Shown here piece after piece: positions 1 through 9,800 of a stretch of DNA of 46,014 nt. Numbering within the stretch: position 1 is the stretch's first letter; each line of letters starts with the position of its first letter. Under the pieces are notes generated by a model. The model saw only the letters and a list, made by a program, of their open reading frames with translations, was not told where the DNA came from and ran no database searches. This DNA is from CAYRVX01 sp964642165 (GTDB lineage: Bacteria > Planctomycetota > Phycisphaerae > SM23-33): NCBI GenBank assembly GCA_964642165.1, contig CAZXOC010000014.1, positions 1 to 46,014 on the forward strand. Reading direction: 5' to 3'. A program made the translations under genes and the position numbers.

Positions 1-1796
1 CGCAGGCCCATGGACTGCCACTTGGGTTTGGGCTTCGGCTGAACGGTGAGGGTGTACTTGCCTGCCTTCGGGAGCCGGACGCGGCCGAGGCTGCGGCTGA
101 CGAACTTGCCCCAATCGCCCGTCTCGACCGTCCGGCACTCCAGCTTCTGGCCCGCGACGGAGACGACGAACTCGCTGCCGCCGGCGCCCTTCGCGCAGGA
201 GGCCTCGAGCGTCACGTCGAACGTCCCCGGCCGGGCGACGACGAACTCCCAGCTCACCGAGTCCTTCGGATCGCTCCAGTAGCCGATGCTGGGGACCTCG
301 TCGTAGGCCTCGAGCCTGGGGCTGCGGCCGTGGAGCCGCGCGGCGTCCGCGAGCAGGCCCACGTTGCCTTCGGGCGACTGGCGGATGGTGAGATCGACGA
401 TCGGCTCGCCGGCGATCTCCAGGACGAGGACCGTCACCTCACCGTCGCGCAGGTGCGGCGGCGGGGCGACGACGGGGGCGCCGTCCTCCGTCTTGACCGC
501 CAGGGGCCTCTTGCCCGCGTCCGCCAGGGCGTAGGCGGCCTGGGCCCTGTTGACCAGCCCTCGCAGCCGAATGAGCCCCTTCGGGCGCCCCCATAGGTGC
601 AGGTAGAGCTTGCCGGGCTTGGCCGTGCACGCCCCCCAGGGGAGCCGCCGCGGCCAGAACGGGCTGGCCTTCGAGCCGTAGATCGCCTCGCCGTTGACCT
701 TCAGCCATTGCCCGATCCGCACCAGGCGATCCTGCATGATGACGGGGATTCGCCCGTCGGCGGTCGGGCCGACGTCCAGGAGGAAGTTGCCGCCGTTGCC
801 GCAGACCCGCGAGAGCATGCGGATCAGCTCGTACTCGCTGTCGTAGTCGTCGATGCCCTCCTTGCGGTTGTAGCCGTAGCTGCGCCCGATGCCGCGGTCC
901 TCCTGCCACGGGTGCGTCGGGGCCATCCGCCCCCCGCCGTACTCGCTCTCGAAGACGTCGCCGTGGCGGCCGCGCACCTTGCCCCACCGGTCGTTCGTCA
1001 CCACGTACTCGCGGCAGGGCGACTCGTTGTACAGCCACGCCGCCAGCTCCAGGCTCCGCCACGCGCGGCAGTCCTGCTCCCACTCGCCGTCGAGGAAGAT
1101 GAAGTGCGGCTTGTACCGCGTGACGACGTCCTTGAACTGCGGGTGGAGGTGCTCGGTGACGTAGCGCGCGCGGTCGGTCAGCCACAGCGGGTGGTACCAC
1201 TCGTAGAGGGAGTAGTAGATGCCCATCTTGAGCCCGCGCTTGCGCCCGGCGGCGAAGAGCTCGCCGAGCACGTCGCGCTTCGGGCCGACGACGGCGGCGT
1301 TCCACTTGTCGGTGGTCTTCGTCTTCGAGTACGGCGACGGCCAGAGGCAGAACCCGTCGTGGTAGTTCGCCGTGGTGACCACGTACTTCGCCCCGCTGCG
1401 GGCGAAGAGGCCCGCCCAGGCGTCGGGGTCCCACAGCTCGGCCGTCAGCATCTCGGCGAAGCGCTCGTAGGGGAAGTCCTTGCCGTAGACGCGGTGGTGG
1501 AACTTCTGCACGGCCGAGCCGCGCCGCTGCGACCGCTTCCAGTACCACTCGGCGTAACCGCGGTCGACCCAGGACGGCACGGAGTACGGCCCCCAGACGA
1601 CGAAGATGCCGAACTTGGCCTCGCCGAACCACGGGGGGATGGGGCGGCGGTCGATGGACTCCCAGGTGGGCTGGTACGTTGCGGGCTTCGCCGGCCGGGT
1701 GGTCGGCGGGTCGGCCCGGGTGGTGTTCGGGGCCGCGGCCCCGGCCGCCAGGGCGACGGCCAGCCAGGCCCCACGGCGTGCGCGGGATGTCGTCAC
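1..1796 (-). CDS. Secreted GH29 alpha-L-fucosidase (3' end off the left edge)
   Basis: Retaining exo-alpha-L-fucosidase expected to release terminal fucose from glycans outside the cytoplasm. The GTG start at 1796 has an AAGGGA-type ribosome site just upstream (GGGAAGGGACACGCTC) and opens a signal peptide with a hydrophobic stretch AWLAVALAAGAAA. The GH29 barrel begins around residue 45 (PPWFGEAKFGIFVVWGPYS). It carries the family blocks AKYVVTTANYHDGFCLWPS, MGIYYSLYEWYHP and FIFLDGEW; the Asp of the last block (about residue 236) fits the nucleophile. WQEDRGIGRSYGYN and NFLLDVGPTADG follow. After residue 400 comes a beta-sandwich region, ending in a jelly-roll-like segment (WEFVVARPGTFDVTLEASC). 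About 598 codons are visible and no stop is reached. It lies 32 nt downstream of the co-directional Gfo/Idh gene, so the two are probably cotranscribed. Family assignment is firm; the exact fucosyl linkage is unknown. Confidence 0.93.
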   Translation of the reverse strand, partial: MTTSRARRGAWLAVALAAGAAAPNTTRADPPTTRPAKPATYQPTWESIDRRPIPPWFGEAKFGIFVVWGPYSVPSWVDRGYAEWYWKRSQRRGSAVQKFHHRVYGKDFPYERFAEMLTAELWDPDAWAGLFARSGAKYVVTTANYHDGFCLWPSPYSKTKTTDKWNAAVVGPKRDVLGELFAAGRKRGLKMGIYYSLYEWYHPLWLTDRARYVTEHLHPQFKDVVTRYKPHFIFLDGEWEQDCRAWRSLELAAWLYNESPCREYVVTNDRWGKVRGRHGDVFESEYGGGRMAPTHPWQEDRGIGRSYGYNRKEGIDDYDSEYELIRMLSRVCGNGGNFLLDVGPTADGRIPVIMQDRLVRIGQWLKVNGEAIYGSKASPFWPRRLPWGACTAKPGKLYLHLWGRPKGLIRLRGLVNRAQAAYALADAGKRPLAVKTEDGAPVVAPPPHLRDGEVTVLVLEIAGEPIVDLTIRQSPEGNVGLLADAARLHGRSPRLEAYDEVPSIGYWSDPKDSVSWEFVVARPGTFDVTLEASCAKGAGGSEFVVSVAGQKLECRTVETGDWGKFVSRSLGRVRLPKAGKYTLTVQPKPKPKWQSMGL

Positions 1797-1828
1797 GAGC
1801 GTGTCCCTTCCCGGCCTGGGGCGGGGTG

Positions 1829-2908
1829 CTACTTGATCTTCACCTCCCGCCCGAGCCTCGCCGAGCGGTAGAGGCCGTCGATGATCTTCTGGGTCCAGAT
1901 GGCCTCGCTGCCGGGCACGCGGGTGGGCTCGCCCCTGCGGACGCAGTCGCAGAAGTGCGCGACCTCCAGTTCGTGGTTGGTCGAGCGGGTGGGCATGCCG
2001 GCGAGGTCGAGGTTCTTGATGTCGCAGGGGGTGCAGTCCATCAGGTGGCCGTTGACCTCGAGCTGGACGCTGAGCGGGCCGATCCCCGCGCCGCCCTTGT
2101 CGCCGAGGATGTGGGCGGCGTGGCTGTCGCGGTCGACATTGGAGTTGAAGCTGCACTCGATGGTCATCGTCGCGCCGCCCTCGAAGCGGACCAGGGCGCA
2201 GGCGAAGTCCTCGACGGTGTAGGTCTTCCAGTCCCACGGGCCGAACATGCCGAAGTGCCCCGGCGTGTTGCCGATCGTCGTGGCGGTCATGCCGCTGACG
2301 GCGACGGGCCTGGGCTTGCCCATCATCCACCACGTCAGGTCGATCTGGTGGACGCCGATGTCGATGAGCGGCCCGCCGCCCTGCTCCTCGAGCTGCCCGA
2401 AAACGCCCCAGCTCGGCACGCCGCGCCGGCGGATCGACTGGCAGCGGGCGTAGTAGACCTTCCCCAGCACGCCCTGCTCGACGAGCTGCTGGACGTAGTT
2501 CGCGTCGCCGCGGAAGCGCTGCATCAGGCCGATCTGGAGCAGCAGGCCGGCCTTCTGAGCCGTGTCCACCATCCGCTGGGCCTCGCGGGGGTTCATGGCC
2601 ATGGGCTTCTCGCACAGGACGTGCTTGCCGGCCCTCAGGGCGTTGCAGGTGATCTCGCAGTGCGACTTGTTGGGCGTGCAGACGCTGACGGCGTCGATCT
2701 CCTTGAGCTTCAGCAACTCGCGGTGGTCGAGGAAACAGCGCTCCTCGGGCACGTCGTATTTCTCGCTCTTGGCCTCCAGCACGTCGGGCTTGATGTCGCA
2801 GATGGCATACACGTCCGCCACGCCGCACTTGGTGTAGCCGCTGTAGTGCACGCCGGAGATCCCGCCTACGCCGATGATGCCGACCTTGAGGTGCTTCTTC
2901 TTCGCCAT
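1829..2908 (-). CDS. Gfo/Idh/MocA family NAD(P)-dependent oxidoreductase (cytoplasmic)
   Basis: A 359-residue oxidoreductase of the glucose-fructose oxidoreductase/inositol dehydrogenase family, expected to oxidise or reduce a sugar or polyol hydroxyl using NAD(P). The N-terminal Rossmann fold has the nucleotide loop GVGGIS at residues 13-18. The signature EKP lies at residues 100-102, and DIGVHQID (Asp184, His188) matches the family's catalytic Asp/His block. There is no signal peptide, so it should act in the cytoplasm. The frame stays open further upstream, but the start at 2908 is preferred: MAKKKHLKVGIIG begins directly before the first beta strand, and AAAGGGA stands about 9 nt upstream. 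The gene precedes the fucosidase on the same strand, so a fucose- or deoxyhexose-derived substrate is possible, but that is inference from position only. Confidence 0.93.
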   Translation of the reverse strand: MAKKKHLKVGIIGVGGISGVHYSGYTKCGVADVYAICDIKPDVLEAKSEKYDVPEERCFLDHRELLKLKEIDAVSVCTPNKSHCEITCNALRAGKHVLCEKPMAMNPREAQRMVDTAQKAGLLLQIGLMQRFRGDANYVQQLVEQGVLGKVYYARCQSIRRRGVPSWGVFGQLEEQGGGPLIDIGVHQIDLTWWMMGKPRPVAVSGMTATTIGNTPGHFGMFGPWDWKTYTVEDFACALVRFEGGATMTIECSFNSNVDRDSHAAHILGDKGGAGIGPLSVQLEVNGHLMDCTPCDIKNLDLAGMPTRSTNHELEVAHFCDCVRRGEPTRVPGSEAIWTQKIIDGLYRSARLGREVKIK

Positions 2909-3054
2909 CGCTACAGATCCCTTTCCGGCCCGGCCGGCTCGCTGACCGGCCGCCGCCTCACCTTGCCGCCCTGCCTCCGCCCGGGAGAGACGCTCCCCGC
3001 CGGCCGACAGGGCACCGACAGACACGCCAAACGCGGGGATTGCACCACAACGGT

Positions 3055-3069
3055 CCTTGCATGGCAAGG
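3055..3069. promoter_or_regulatory. 15-bp palindrome between divergent operons, candidate operator
   Basis: CCTTGC-ATG-GCAAGG is a perfect inverted repeat with 6-bp arms around a 3-nt centre. It sits in the 223-nt gap between the Gfo/Idh-fucosidase pair (minus) and the heparinase-like operon (plus), about 63 bp before the plus-strand start codon. Its size and position suit a dimeric sugar-responsive repressor, but no such regulator is encoded in the window and no convincing -35/-10 pair was found around it. Confidence 0.35.
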
Positions 3070-3131
3070 GGCGGCGAGGTTTCATTGGGCCAAGCCGCCA
3101 CGTTCTCCTCGTGCCCTTTCCGGAGGCCAAT

Positions 3132-6100
3132 ATGCATGGTGGGACAGTCGCACCAGCGTTTGCGCTGTGCGTGCTCCTCGCGGCAGCCTGCGGGGCCGCT
3201 GACGTGAAGGACCCCCTCGCGCGCCGAGTGGTCCGCGACGACGGACGCATCACGATCGCCGACCACGGCTGCCGGGAATGGGGGCCGGAACTGGTCCACT
3301 ACCGCGTCGACACGGAGCGCTTCCGCCCGGGCCGGCTCGTCCTGCTGGACGCCCGCGGGACGGCCGTGCCGTTCCAGATCGACGGGGACACCCTCGCGTT
3401 CGTCGCCTCCGTGCCGAAGGGGCGAAGCGCCGTCTACCGGCTGACGTTCTGCCCAAGCGATCGCTCGAAGGAGAACACCACGCTCGTCTGCCGACGGCGC
3501 GGCAAGGACTTCGAGGTCCGCAACGAGCACGTCGCGCTTCGCATGCCACCGCCGGGCACGCGAGCGTTCGATCCGCCCGCCCCGGCCGCGGAGGCCACCC
3601 CGCCGATCCTTCAGTGGGCCTGCCGGCAGACCGGCTGGATGGGCCGGGCGCGATTCGCCTCGACACGCCGGGTCGCCTCGCAGCGGTTCTCGCTCCTGCG
3701 CCGCGGCCCGGCGTGCGTCGAGTACGAGGCGAGGTACCGCTTCGCGGCGGCCGGGGAGTACGTCTGGCGCGTCCGCCTGTCGCCCGGCATGCCCATCGCC
3801 GTCGTCACCGAGGAGTTCGACTTCGGCTCCGTCCGCGACGGCGAGGACCTGCTGCTGCTGGACGTGCACGCCGGCTGGCGGGCGAGGCACGTCGGCTGGG
3901 TCGACGGGGCGGGCGAGGAGCGGATGCCCCCGCTTCGGCCGGCCACGCTCGAGGCCTTCGTTCGGCGAAAGCGGACGGCCCGCGCCGAGGAACTGCCCGT
4001 CGGCGGCACCGGCCGGGCCCCCAGCCCCCGCCCACCGGAGAAGGGCCTGCTCCTGCTGGAGAAGAACGTCCCGGCCGGGAAATGGGGCGGCTACAAGGGC
4101 GGCGTGCAGCTCTGGGACGGCGAGATCGCCCGGCCCGGCACGGGGCGGACCATTGCGCTGGTGCCGCTGTTCGCCGGCTCGTGGCGGCGGGCGATGGCGC
4201 TCAACGCGTGGCACAAGCCCGGCACGGGCGTGATGATCGGCCTGCCGATCAGCGTGCGGCCGATGCGCTGGTCGCTGGACATCGCCGACGACTTCTCCCC
4301 GTTCTCGACGCACGAGCACGACGAAGGGCTCTCGCGGACGTACGGGCGGCGGGTCTGGGGGTTGTACGTCGGCACGGAGATGGCGACGGCCCAGGCCCGG
4401 TTCGGCTACATCGGCCTGGACCGATACAAGGACTGGATCCTCGACTGCCCGGAGCGGCCCGGCGCTGCCCGAGCGCCCGCCTGGCCCGGCGGGTTCTTCT
4501 CGCCGGCCCACGTCGAGCGAATCCGCAGAACGCTCGACCGGCACCCGGACGGCGAGTTCCTGAAGAGCTGGTACCTCTTCAGCGGCCGCAGCCGGGACGC
4601 CGTCCGCCACGCCCGGTTCGTCATCGAGAAGCTCAAGAAGCCCTACGGCGAGAACAACTTCTTCCTGGTCGGCCTGAGCGGCTACCGCAAGAGCCAGTTC
4701 CTCACGTTCGTCCACCGGGCGGAGGACGCGCTGGCCTGCCCGGCGCTGCCCGCGGAGGTCCGCGGCGAGCTGCGCCGGTGGCTGGCGCTCTATGCCCACG
4801 TGCTGAGCGAGCCGGACCTCAACCCCCGCGGCTCGGGCGTGCACCTGGGCAACAACAACATGACGATCAACCGCACGCTGGCCCTGACCTACTTCGCCGG
4901 CCTGCTGCCGGACCACCCGCGCTGCGCGTACTGGCTGGACCGCGCTCGCCGGTACGCGCGTTTCAAGTTCGCCACACAGACGGCCCCCGACGGCGTGTGG
5001 GTCGCCTGTCCGAGCTACCAGACCTACAGCCCGCTGCGAACGCTCAACATCACGCAGAACGTCCTGCGCAACCGCGGGATCGTGGACTTCTCCGAGCAGG
5101 GCTACCACGCCGCGACGCTGCGGTACCTGGCCCACCTGACGATGGGCGACCCGCGCTTCGGCGGGCGGCGGATCCTCCCCGGCATGGGCAACTCGTCCAA
5201 CCTGCCGGAGAACGTCTGGGGCTTCTCGATGGCGGCCGTCGCCGACCGCGACCCGAAGCTCGCGGGCTTCCTGCGATCCATGAACCGCCTGGCCAACCCC
5301 GAGCACCAGAGCTTCGAGAAGGGGCCCAACTACCACGACAAGGACACGCCCCACGCGATGTACTACCTGCCCGACGTGCCGCGGCGCCCGACGCCCCTGC
5401 GGACGACGTTCCTGCCCGCCTACGGCGTCGTCTTCCGCGCCCACTTCAACACGCCCGACGAGACGGCCCTGCTCTTCCGCGCGGGCATGAACTGGAGCCA
5501 CTGGGACACCGACGCGCTGAACGTCATCCTCTACGGCCGGGGCGCGCCGCTGTCGCCGGGGACGGGCTACCAGTACTACTCGGGCCCGGCCGCGGCGGAT
5601 AGCGCGCTGTACCACAACCAGGTGAAGGTCGGCCGGCGGGACCTTCAGGAGGTCTTCGGCCGCGTGGACGGCTGCGTGGCGGACTACGGCTTCGGCGAGG
5701 AGACCGACTACGCCGTCGCCGACCGCTACTACCCGCCGGAGCTCTTCCGCGACGGCGCCGGCGAGATGCACTGGCGTCGCCACGTCCTGTTCCTCAAGAG
5801 CCGCCGCGCCGATGGGCCGAGCTTCTTCGTCCTGCGCGACACGTTCCCCGGCGGCGAGCAGCGCCGGACGTGGTGGACGTGGCTCAACCTGGGCACGGCG
5901 GACCGGATCGCCGTGGACGGCCGGACCTTCGACCCGAACGCCGCGCCGCTCAACAAGGTCGTCCCGGAGGCCGACTTCCCCCGCCGCCGCGGGCGCGTCG
6001 TCGAGATGCAGTCCGGCTTCCGGGCCTCGACGTGGATGTGGTTCGCCCGCCCGCGGGAGGTCGCCGTCCGCATGACGTTCGACTGCCCCGCCCACGGCGG

Positions 6101-6854
6101 CAGGGAAACCAAGACGATCCTCGAGGTCCCCGCCGCGGCCGGAGAGGACTACCTGTACGTCGTCTACCCGCGCGCGGACGGCGAACCAGCCCCGACCTGC
6201 GAGCGGCTGGGCGACGGCGTGCTTCGCATCGCGACGGCCGAGGCGACCGACACGGTCTTCCTCGGCGACGAGCCGTTCGACTGGAGCCGCGACGGCGTCG
6301 TCTTCACCGGCCGGGCCGGAGCGGTCCGCGTGTTCCGGGACCGCGTCGCGCTGTGCATGAACGCCGGGTCCGGGAGGATCGGATACAAAGGCCACGTCCT
6401 CGAGGGCCCCGGGCCCTTCCAGCGCGTCGGGAAGCGAGCGGACCTGAGGCCCGGCACGCACCCGATCGCCGGCGGATACGAGAAGAGGAGGCTCTCCGTT
6501 GACTTGGGCAAGGGCGTCGCCGTCACGGGCGAAGGCCCGTTTGATGCGAAGCTGGACGGCGAGACGATCCGCATTTCGGCGCGCGGCCGCGACCGCGTGA
6601 TCCACGTCACCCAGCCCCCGTTCATCGTCCGCCCGCAGTACTGGGTGGACGGCCAGGAGTGGATGGCCTGCTGGACGGACTACCCCGCCAGCGGCTGGGG
6701 AAGCTACAGGAACACGCGACTGATCGGCCTGTCCGTCCCGGCCGGGACGCACGAGCTGGTCGTCAAGGACATGACCTTCCCGACAGGCTGGACCCGCCCG
6801 TTCGAGCCGGCCATTCGTGGGGCCACCATGGAACTGAGGAGGGCCGGGGAATGA
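3132..6854 (+). CDS. Large secreted heparinase II/III-like protein (putative polysaccharide lyase)
   Basis: A 1240-residue protein, first in a plus-strand operon. I place the start at 3132: GGAGG at 3122-3126 precedes it and the product begins with a signal peptide (VAPAFALCVLLAAACGAA). An N-terminal beta-sandwich of about 300 residues (LVLLDARGTAVPFQIDGDTL) is followed by a helical middle with alpha/alpha-toroid character (GVHLGNNNMTINRTLALTYF, DRARRYARFKFATQTAPDGV). A C-terminal beta region resembles the heparinase II/III sheet domain (WSHWDTDALNVILYGRGAPL, SPGTGYQYYSG), in which a His/Asp block and a Tyr-rich block normally contribute to uronate beta-elimination. This fits a periplasmic or outer-membrane-facing lyase for acidic polysaccharides. 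The family is proposed from fold-like motifs only, and the substrate is not predictable. The stop overlaps the next start (ATGA), which suggests translational coupling. Confidence 0.65.
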   Translation: MHGGTVAPAFALCVLLAAACGAADVKDPLARRVVRDDGRITIADHGCREWGPELVHYRVDTERFRPGRLVLLDARGTAVPFQIDGDTLAFVASVPKGRSAVYRLTFCPSDRSKENTTLVCRRRGKDFEVRNEHVALRMPPPGTRAFDPPAPAAEATPPILQWACRQTGWMGRARFASTRRVASQRFSLLRRGPACVEYEARYRFAAAGEYVWRVRLSPGMPIAVVTEEFDFGSVRDGEDLLLLDVHAGWRARHVGWVDGAGEERMPPLRPATLEAFVRRKRTARAEELPVGGTGRAPSPRPPEKGLLLLEKNVPAGKWGGYKGGVQLWDGEIARPGTGRTIALVPLFAGSWRRAMALNAWHKPGTGVMIGLPISVRPMRWSLDIADDFSPFSTHEHDEGLSRTYGRRVWGLYVGTEMATAQARFGYIGLDRYKDWILDCPERPGAARAPAWPGGFFSPAHVERIRRTLDRHPDGEFLKSWYLFSGRSRDAVRHARFVIEKLKKPYGENNFFLVGLSGYRKSQFLTFVHRAEDALACPALPAEVRGELRRWLALYAHVLSEPDLNPRGSGVHLGNNNMTINRTLALTYFAGLLPDHPRCAYWLDRARRYARFKFATQTAPDGVWVACPSYQTYSPLRTLNITQNVLRNRGIVDFSEQGYHAATLRYLAHLTMGDPRFGGRRILPGMGNSSNLPENVWGFSMAAVADRDPKLAGFLRSMNRLANPEHQSFEKGPNYHDKDTPHAMYYLPDVPRRPTPLRTTFLPAYGVVFRAHFNTPDETALLFRAGMNWSHWDTDALNVILYGRGAPLSPGTGYQYYSGPAAADSALYHNQVKVGRRDLQEVFGRVDGCVADYGFGEETDYAVADRYYPPELFRDGAGEMHWRRHVLFLKSRRADGPSFFVLRDTFPGGEQRRTWWTWLNLGTADRIAVDGRTFDPNAAPLNKVVPEADFPRRRGRVVEMQSGFRASTWMWFARPREVAVRMTFDCPAHGGRETKTILEVPAAAGEDYLYVVYPRADGEPAPTCERLGDGVLRIATAEATDTVFLGDEPFDWSRDGVVFTGRAGAVRVFRDRVALCMNAGSGRIGYKGHVLEGPGPFQRVGKRADLRPGTHPIAGGYEKRRLSVDLGKGVAVTGEGPFDAKLDGETIRISARGRDRVIHVTQPPFIVRPQYWVDGQEWMACWTDYPASGWGSYRNTRLIGLSVPAGTHELVVKDMTFPTGWTRPFEPAIRGATMELRRAGE

Positions 6855-9800
6855 CCGGAGCCGTCTACATTATTCTGGCCGCACTGGCAGTGAACGCCAG
6901 GCCCGAGAACGTCGGCAAGCGGCCGTACGAGATGGTCCGGGCCGGGCGGACGACGGACGACGTGCCGCCGCTGGTGGGCTTCGAGGACCTGGCCGGCTGG
7001 CGCGTCGAGGTCGCGGGGGCCCGCGCGAGCTTCTCCCGCTCGCGCGAGCAGCAGATCTGGGGCCGGCACGTCGGCAAGCTCCTCTACCGCGGCGACGGCA
7101 AGAGCAGGCGGCCCCGCGTAACGATCCGCCCGCCCCGGCCGATCCCGCTGCCGAAGGCGTTCGACTGCGTCCGCGTGTGGGTCTGCGGCAACAACTGGGC
7201 GTGGCGGCCCGACCCGACGACGCCGCGTGTGCAGATCGACGTGCTGATGCGTCCGGCCGGCGGGGGCGAGCTGGCCGTCCCGCTGGGGCAGGTCCGGTGG
7301 AAGGAGTGGTGGCTGATGCACCGCAAGCTCTCGGTCGCCCAGCGGGCGGCCGTCGCGAAGGGCGCGAGCTTCACCGGCATCCGCATCACGCGGGGGACGA
7401 ACGAGGCGGACCGGCTGCTGTACTTCGACAACCTCGCATTTCACCGGGAAGAGCTGCCGGCGCTGACGTTCCCGCCGCGGCGCAAGCGGGGCGTGGATCC
7501 GTTCCCCGGGCAGTCGCCCGGCGTCAACGCCGGCCCCGGCCGGCTGCCCTTCCCCACGCGCGACCAGACCATCCTGCCGGACAACCTGACGACGAAGTTC
7601 ACGACGACCTTGCGTGAAGACGGCAAGGCGTACGTCTTCGAATACAGGGGCACGGACGGGCGGCTCCGCTACCGCTACGAGCCCGCCGCGCGAGACATGG
7701 GCCTCGTGACCGCCCAATGGAACGACCGCAAGCCGTTCGACGTGCTGGTCGGCGGGGGGGTTCGCTTCGCGACGGACGGCGGCTCGGCGGCGCCGCGGCG
7801 CATCGAGCTGCTCGACTGCCGCCGCGACGGCGAGACGATCGTCACGCGCATGCGACTCCGCCTCGGCGATCGAGCGATGCAAGCGACCTGCACGTTCCGC
7901 CTCTGGCAGAAGTCGCTCGTCATCGACGTGAAGTGCCTCGGGGGACAGGCGGGCGAGTTCGTCATCGGCCGGGCCGTCGGCAGCGAGGGCCCGCGCCTCG
8001 TGACGGTCCCCTACCTGGTCGGCGACGCCGCCCGACCGGCGGTGCTCGTCATGGGGGCGCCGGGCGAGCCGCTGTTCCTGACGGCCCTGATGGACCACAC
8101 CCGCTCGAACGCCTCGAAGCTGACGTTCGTCAACCGCATCGACCGGGCCGGCGTGACCTGCAACGGCGGCTCGGCGTACCTGTCGAAGACGGACGGCCGG
8201 CGGAACGACTGCTTCGAGCGCGTCTTCCTGACCGTCTCGCCGCGCTTCGAGGAGGTCCTGCCGAGCATCCCCAACCCGAAGAGCCCCTGGATGCACGTGG
8301 CGGGCGAGCGGCTCTGGCGGGCCCACGGCGCGTCCGACCGGAAGCGAGACTACGCCACGTGGGCCGAGATCGCACGCCACGGCATGACGAAGGTCGTCAT
8401 CACGGACCACGAGACCGGCTGGCGCGACGGCGGGGAGAGTTTCACCTTCCGCACGCGGGCCGCCCCGGGCAAGGGGGGCGACGCGGCCCAGGCCGACTAC
8501 GCCCGCAAGCTCCACGCGCTGGGCTTTCGCTACGGGATCTACAACAACTACACGGACTTCGCGCCCGTCAACGAGCACTGGCACGGCGACATGGTGACGC
8601 GCGTGCCGGACGGCAACTGGCGCACGGCCTGGGCGCGGTGCTACAACCCCAAGCCCCTCCGCGCGGTGGAGTACGAGGCGCGGCTCGCGCCGGTCATCCA
8701 GCGGAAGTTCGCCCTCTCGACGGCGTACTGCGACGTGCACACGGCGGTGCGGCCCTGGAGCTACGTCGACCACGACGCCCGCGTGCCCGGCGCGGGGACC
8801 TTCGCCCAGACGTTCTACTGCTACGGCGAGATCATGCTCCACCAGAAAGCCACGTGGAACGGCCCGGTCTACAGCGAGGGCGCCAACCACTGGTACTACT
8901 GCGGGCTGACCGACGGCAACTACGCCCAGGACCGCGGCTACGACCTCCCCAACCGCCCCTGGCTGGTGGACTTCGACCTGCGCGAAATGCACCCGCTGTG
9001 CTGCAACTTCGGGATGGGCAACCCGGGCATGTTCTACGGCCGCGACGGCCTGGGACGCACGCCGGAGCAGCGGGAGCGGCGCCTCGACCGGTTCCTCGCC
9101 GCGACCGCCGCGTTCGGCCACACCGGCTTCCTCGTCCGCGCCGGCGGCATGCGCAGCGCGGTCCGGAGCTACTACCTGATGCAGGCGCTGGCGGCGGCAT
9201 ACGCCCAGCAGAAGGTCAAGCGCATCCAGTACGCCGACGCGGGCGGCCGCCTGCTGGACACGTCCGCCGCCGTGGCGACCGGGGCGTCCCGGCGCTCGCA
9301 GGTCAAGACGACCTACGCCGACGGCCTGGAGGTGTGGGTGAACGGTCACTCGGGCGAGAGCTGGCCCACGCCGCACGCCAAGCTGCCGCCGAACGGCTAC
9401 TACGCCGTCGACCGCACGGGCGGGCTGGTCACCTGGAGCGGGGCCGACGAGCAGGGCCGGCGCTTCGACTACGTCGATTCGCCCGCGTACGTCTACTGCG
9501 ACGGCCGCGGCAAGCTGAGGTGCTTCGCAAAGGGAGCCTGCGACCAGGCCATGATCGCGCTGAAGCGCGACGACGGCCGACTCGAGGTCATCCCCGTCGG
9601 CGGGCCCAAGGTCGTCGCCGTGTCGCTCGGCGGGCGGTCCGCCACGGCCGTCGCCCTGGACAAGGACCGCCGGCCGCTCGGCCCGGCCGAAACGCGCCCG
9701 GCGCGCGGGCTGGTCCACATTCTGTCGCGCAACGGCGCGTTCAGCTACCTCCTGACGCCGGCGGACAAGCCCGGGCGCGAGCCGGCCTGCGAGCGTCTCC

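Noticed and set aside
2958..6752. A 1264-codon minus-strand open frame opposite the heparinase-like gene
   Set aside because: No domain or signal peptide pattern, low-complexity Arg/Pro/Val/Ala content, and the opposite frame has a clear ribosome site and signal peptide.
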